Source of the DNA: Nitrospinota bacterium | Lineage (GTDB): Bacteria > Nitrospinota > Nitrospinia > Nitrospinales > Nitrospinaceae | Direction of reading: 5' to 3' | Length of the DNA stretch: 24,370 nucleotides | Assembly (NCBI GenBank): GCA_027298165.1 | Contig: JAPUGN010000068.1 | Location: 1 to 24,370, forward strand | Shown: positions 24,338 through 24,370 of the stretch, piece after piece | How the letters are laid out: every line of letters begins with the position of its first letter | Position numbering within the stretch: the stretch's first letter is position 1 | The notes under the pieces: model-generated | What the model was told of the DNA's origin: nothing | The model's database searches: none | Seen by the model: the letters and a program-made list of their open reading frames with translations, nothing else | Made by a program: the position numbers and the translations under genes

Positions 24338-24370
24338 CTTTTCCCCCGATAAAAAAGTCCCGGAACCCGA

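Overview
The window reads as a Gram-negative bacterial chromosome segment with densely packed, mostly housekeeping genes. It has lipoprotein signals with lipoboxes, a LolB-like outer-membrane lipoprotein, a futalosine-route menaquinone gene (mqnA) and a membrane pyrophosphatase. No phage, insertion sequence, CRISPR array or toxin-antitoxin pair is visible. A Nitrospina-like or deltaproteobacteria-like lineage would fit the gene content, but nothing here proves it. No gene-free stretch exceeds about 300 bases; the longest gaps (about 180-220 bases) are described individually.

Left end (1-4177). A DsrE-family gene (cut by the window edge) and an isochorismatase-family hydrolase run leftward. 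They diverge from a PAS/AAA+/Fis sigma54 activator. Between them lie a textbook -24/-12 promoter facing the hydrolase and three CGAAATTT boxes about 100-140 bp upstream of its start point, which together look like a complete sigma54 switch. A polytopic GT-C type glycosyltransferase follows on the minus strand.

Central rightward block (4363-12989). The order is a DUF721/DciA-like domain in frame with a TPR lipoprotein, a LolB-like lipoprotein, ispE, tRNA-Gln(UUG), prs, the L25/CTC ribosomal protein, pth and hppA, closed by a strong intrinsic terminator. The lolB-ispE-prs-rplY-pth order resembles widely conserved synteny linking envelope, isoprenoid, PRPP and translation functions. mqnA starts directly behind the terminator.

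Leftward his block (15929-13890). A good sigma70 promoter drives hisI and hisG (long form), followed by an unrecognised membrane/coiled-coil protein.

Rightward block (16108-21240). The genes are an LRR protein with an exact 27-residue period, YqgE/AlgH, an RluA-type pseudouridine synthase, a tRNA-dihydrouridine synthase, a stand-alone cyclic-nucleotide-binding domain protein, an RlmB/TrmH-type rRNA methyltransferase and a DUF2231-like membrane protein. The last meets a second DUF2231-like gene tail to tail. A TatA/TatB-like gene is also on the minus strand.

Right end (22094-24370). A near-consensus sigma70 promoter is followed immediately by a terminator-like hairpin in the leader of ribF. 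ribF is translationally coupled to a flippase-like (UPF0104/LPG synthase TM) gene. A small uncharacterised gene lies convergent at the edge.

The best candidates for new biology are the sigma54 switch with its unknown hydrolase/DsrE targets, the DUF721-lipoprotein fusion, the ribF leader hairpin, the 27-residue LRR protein and the paired DUF2231 genes.
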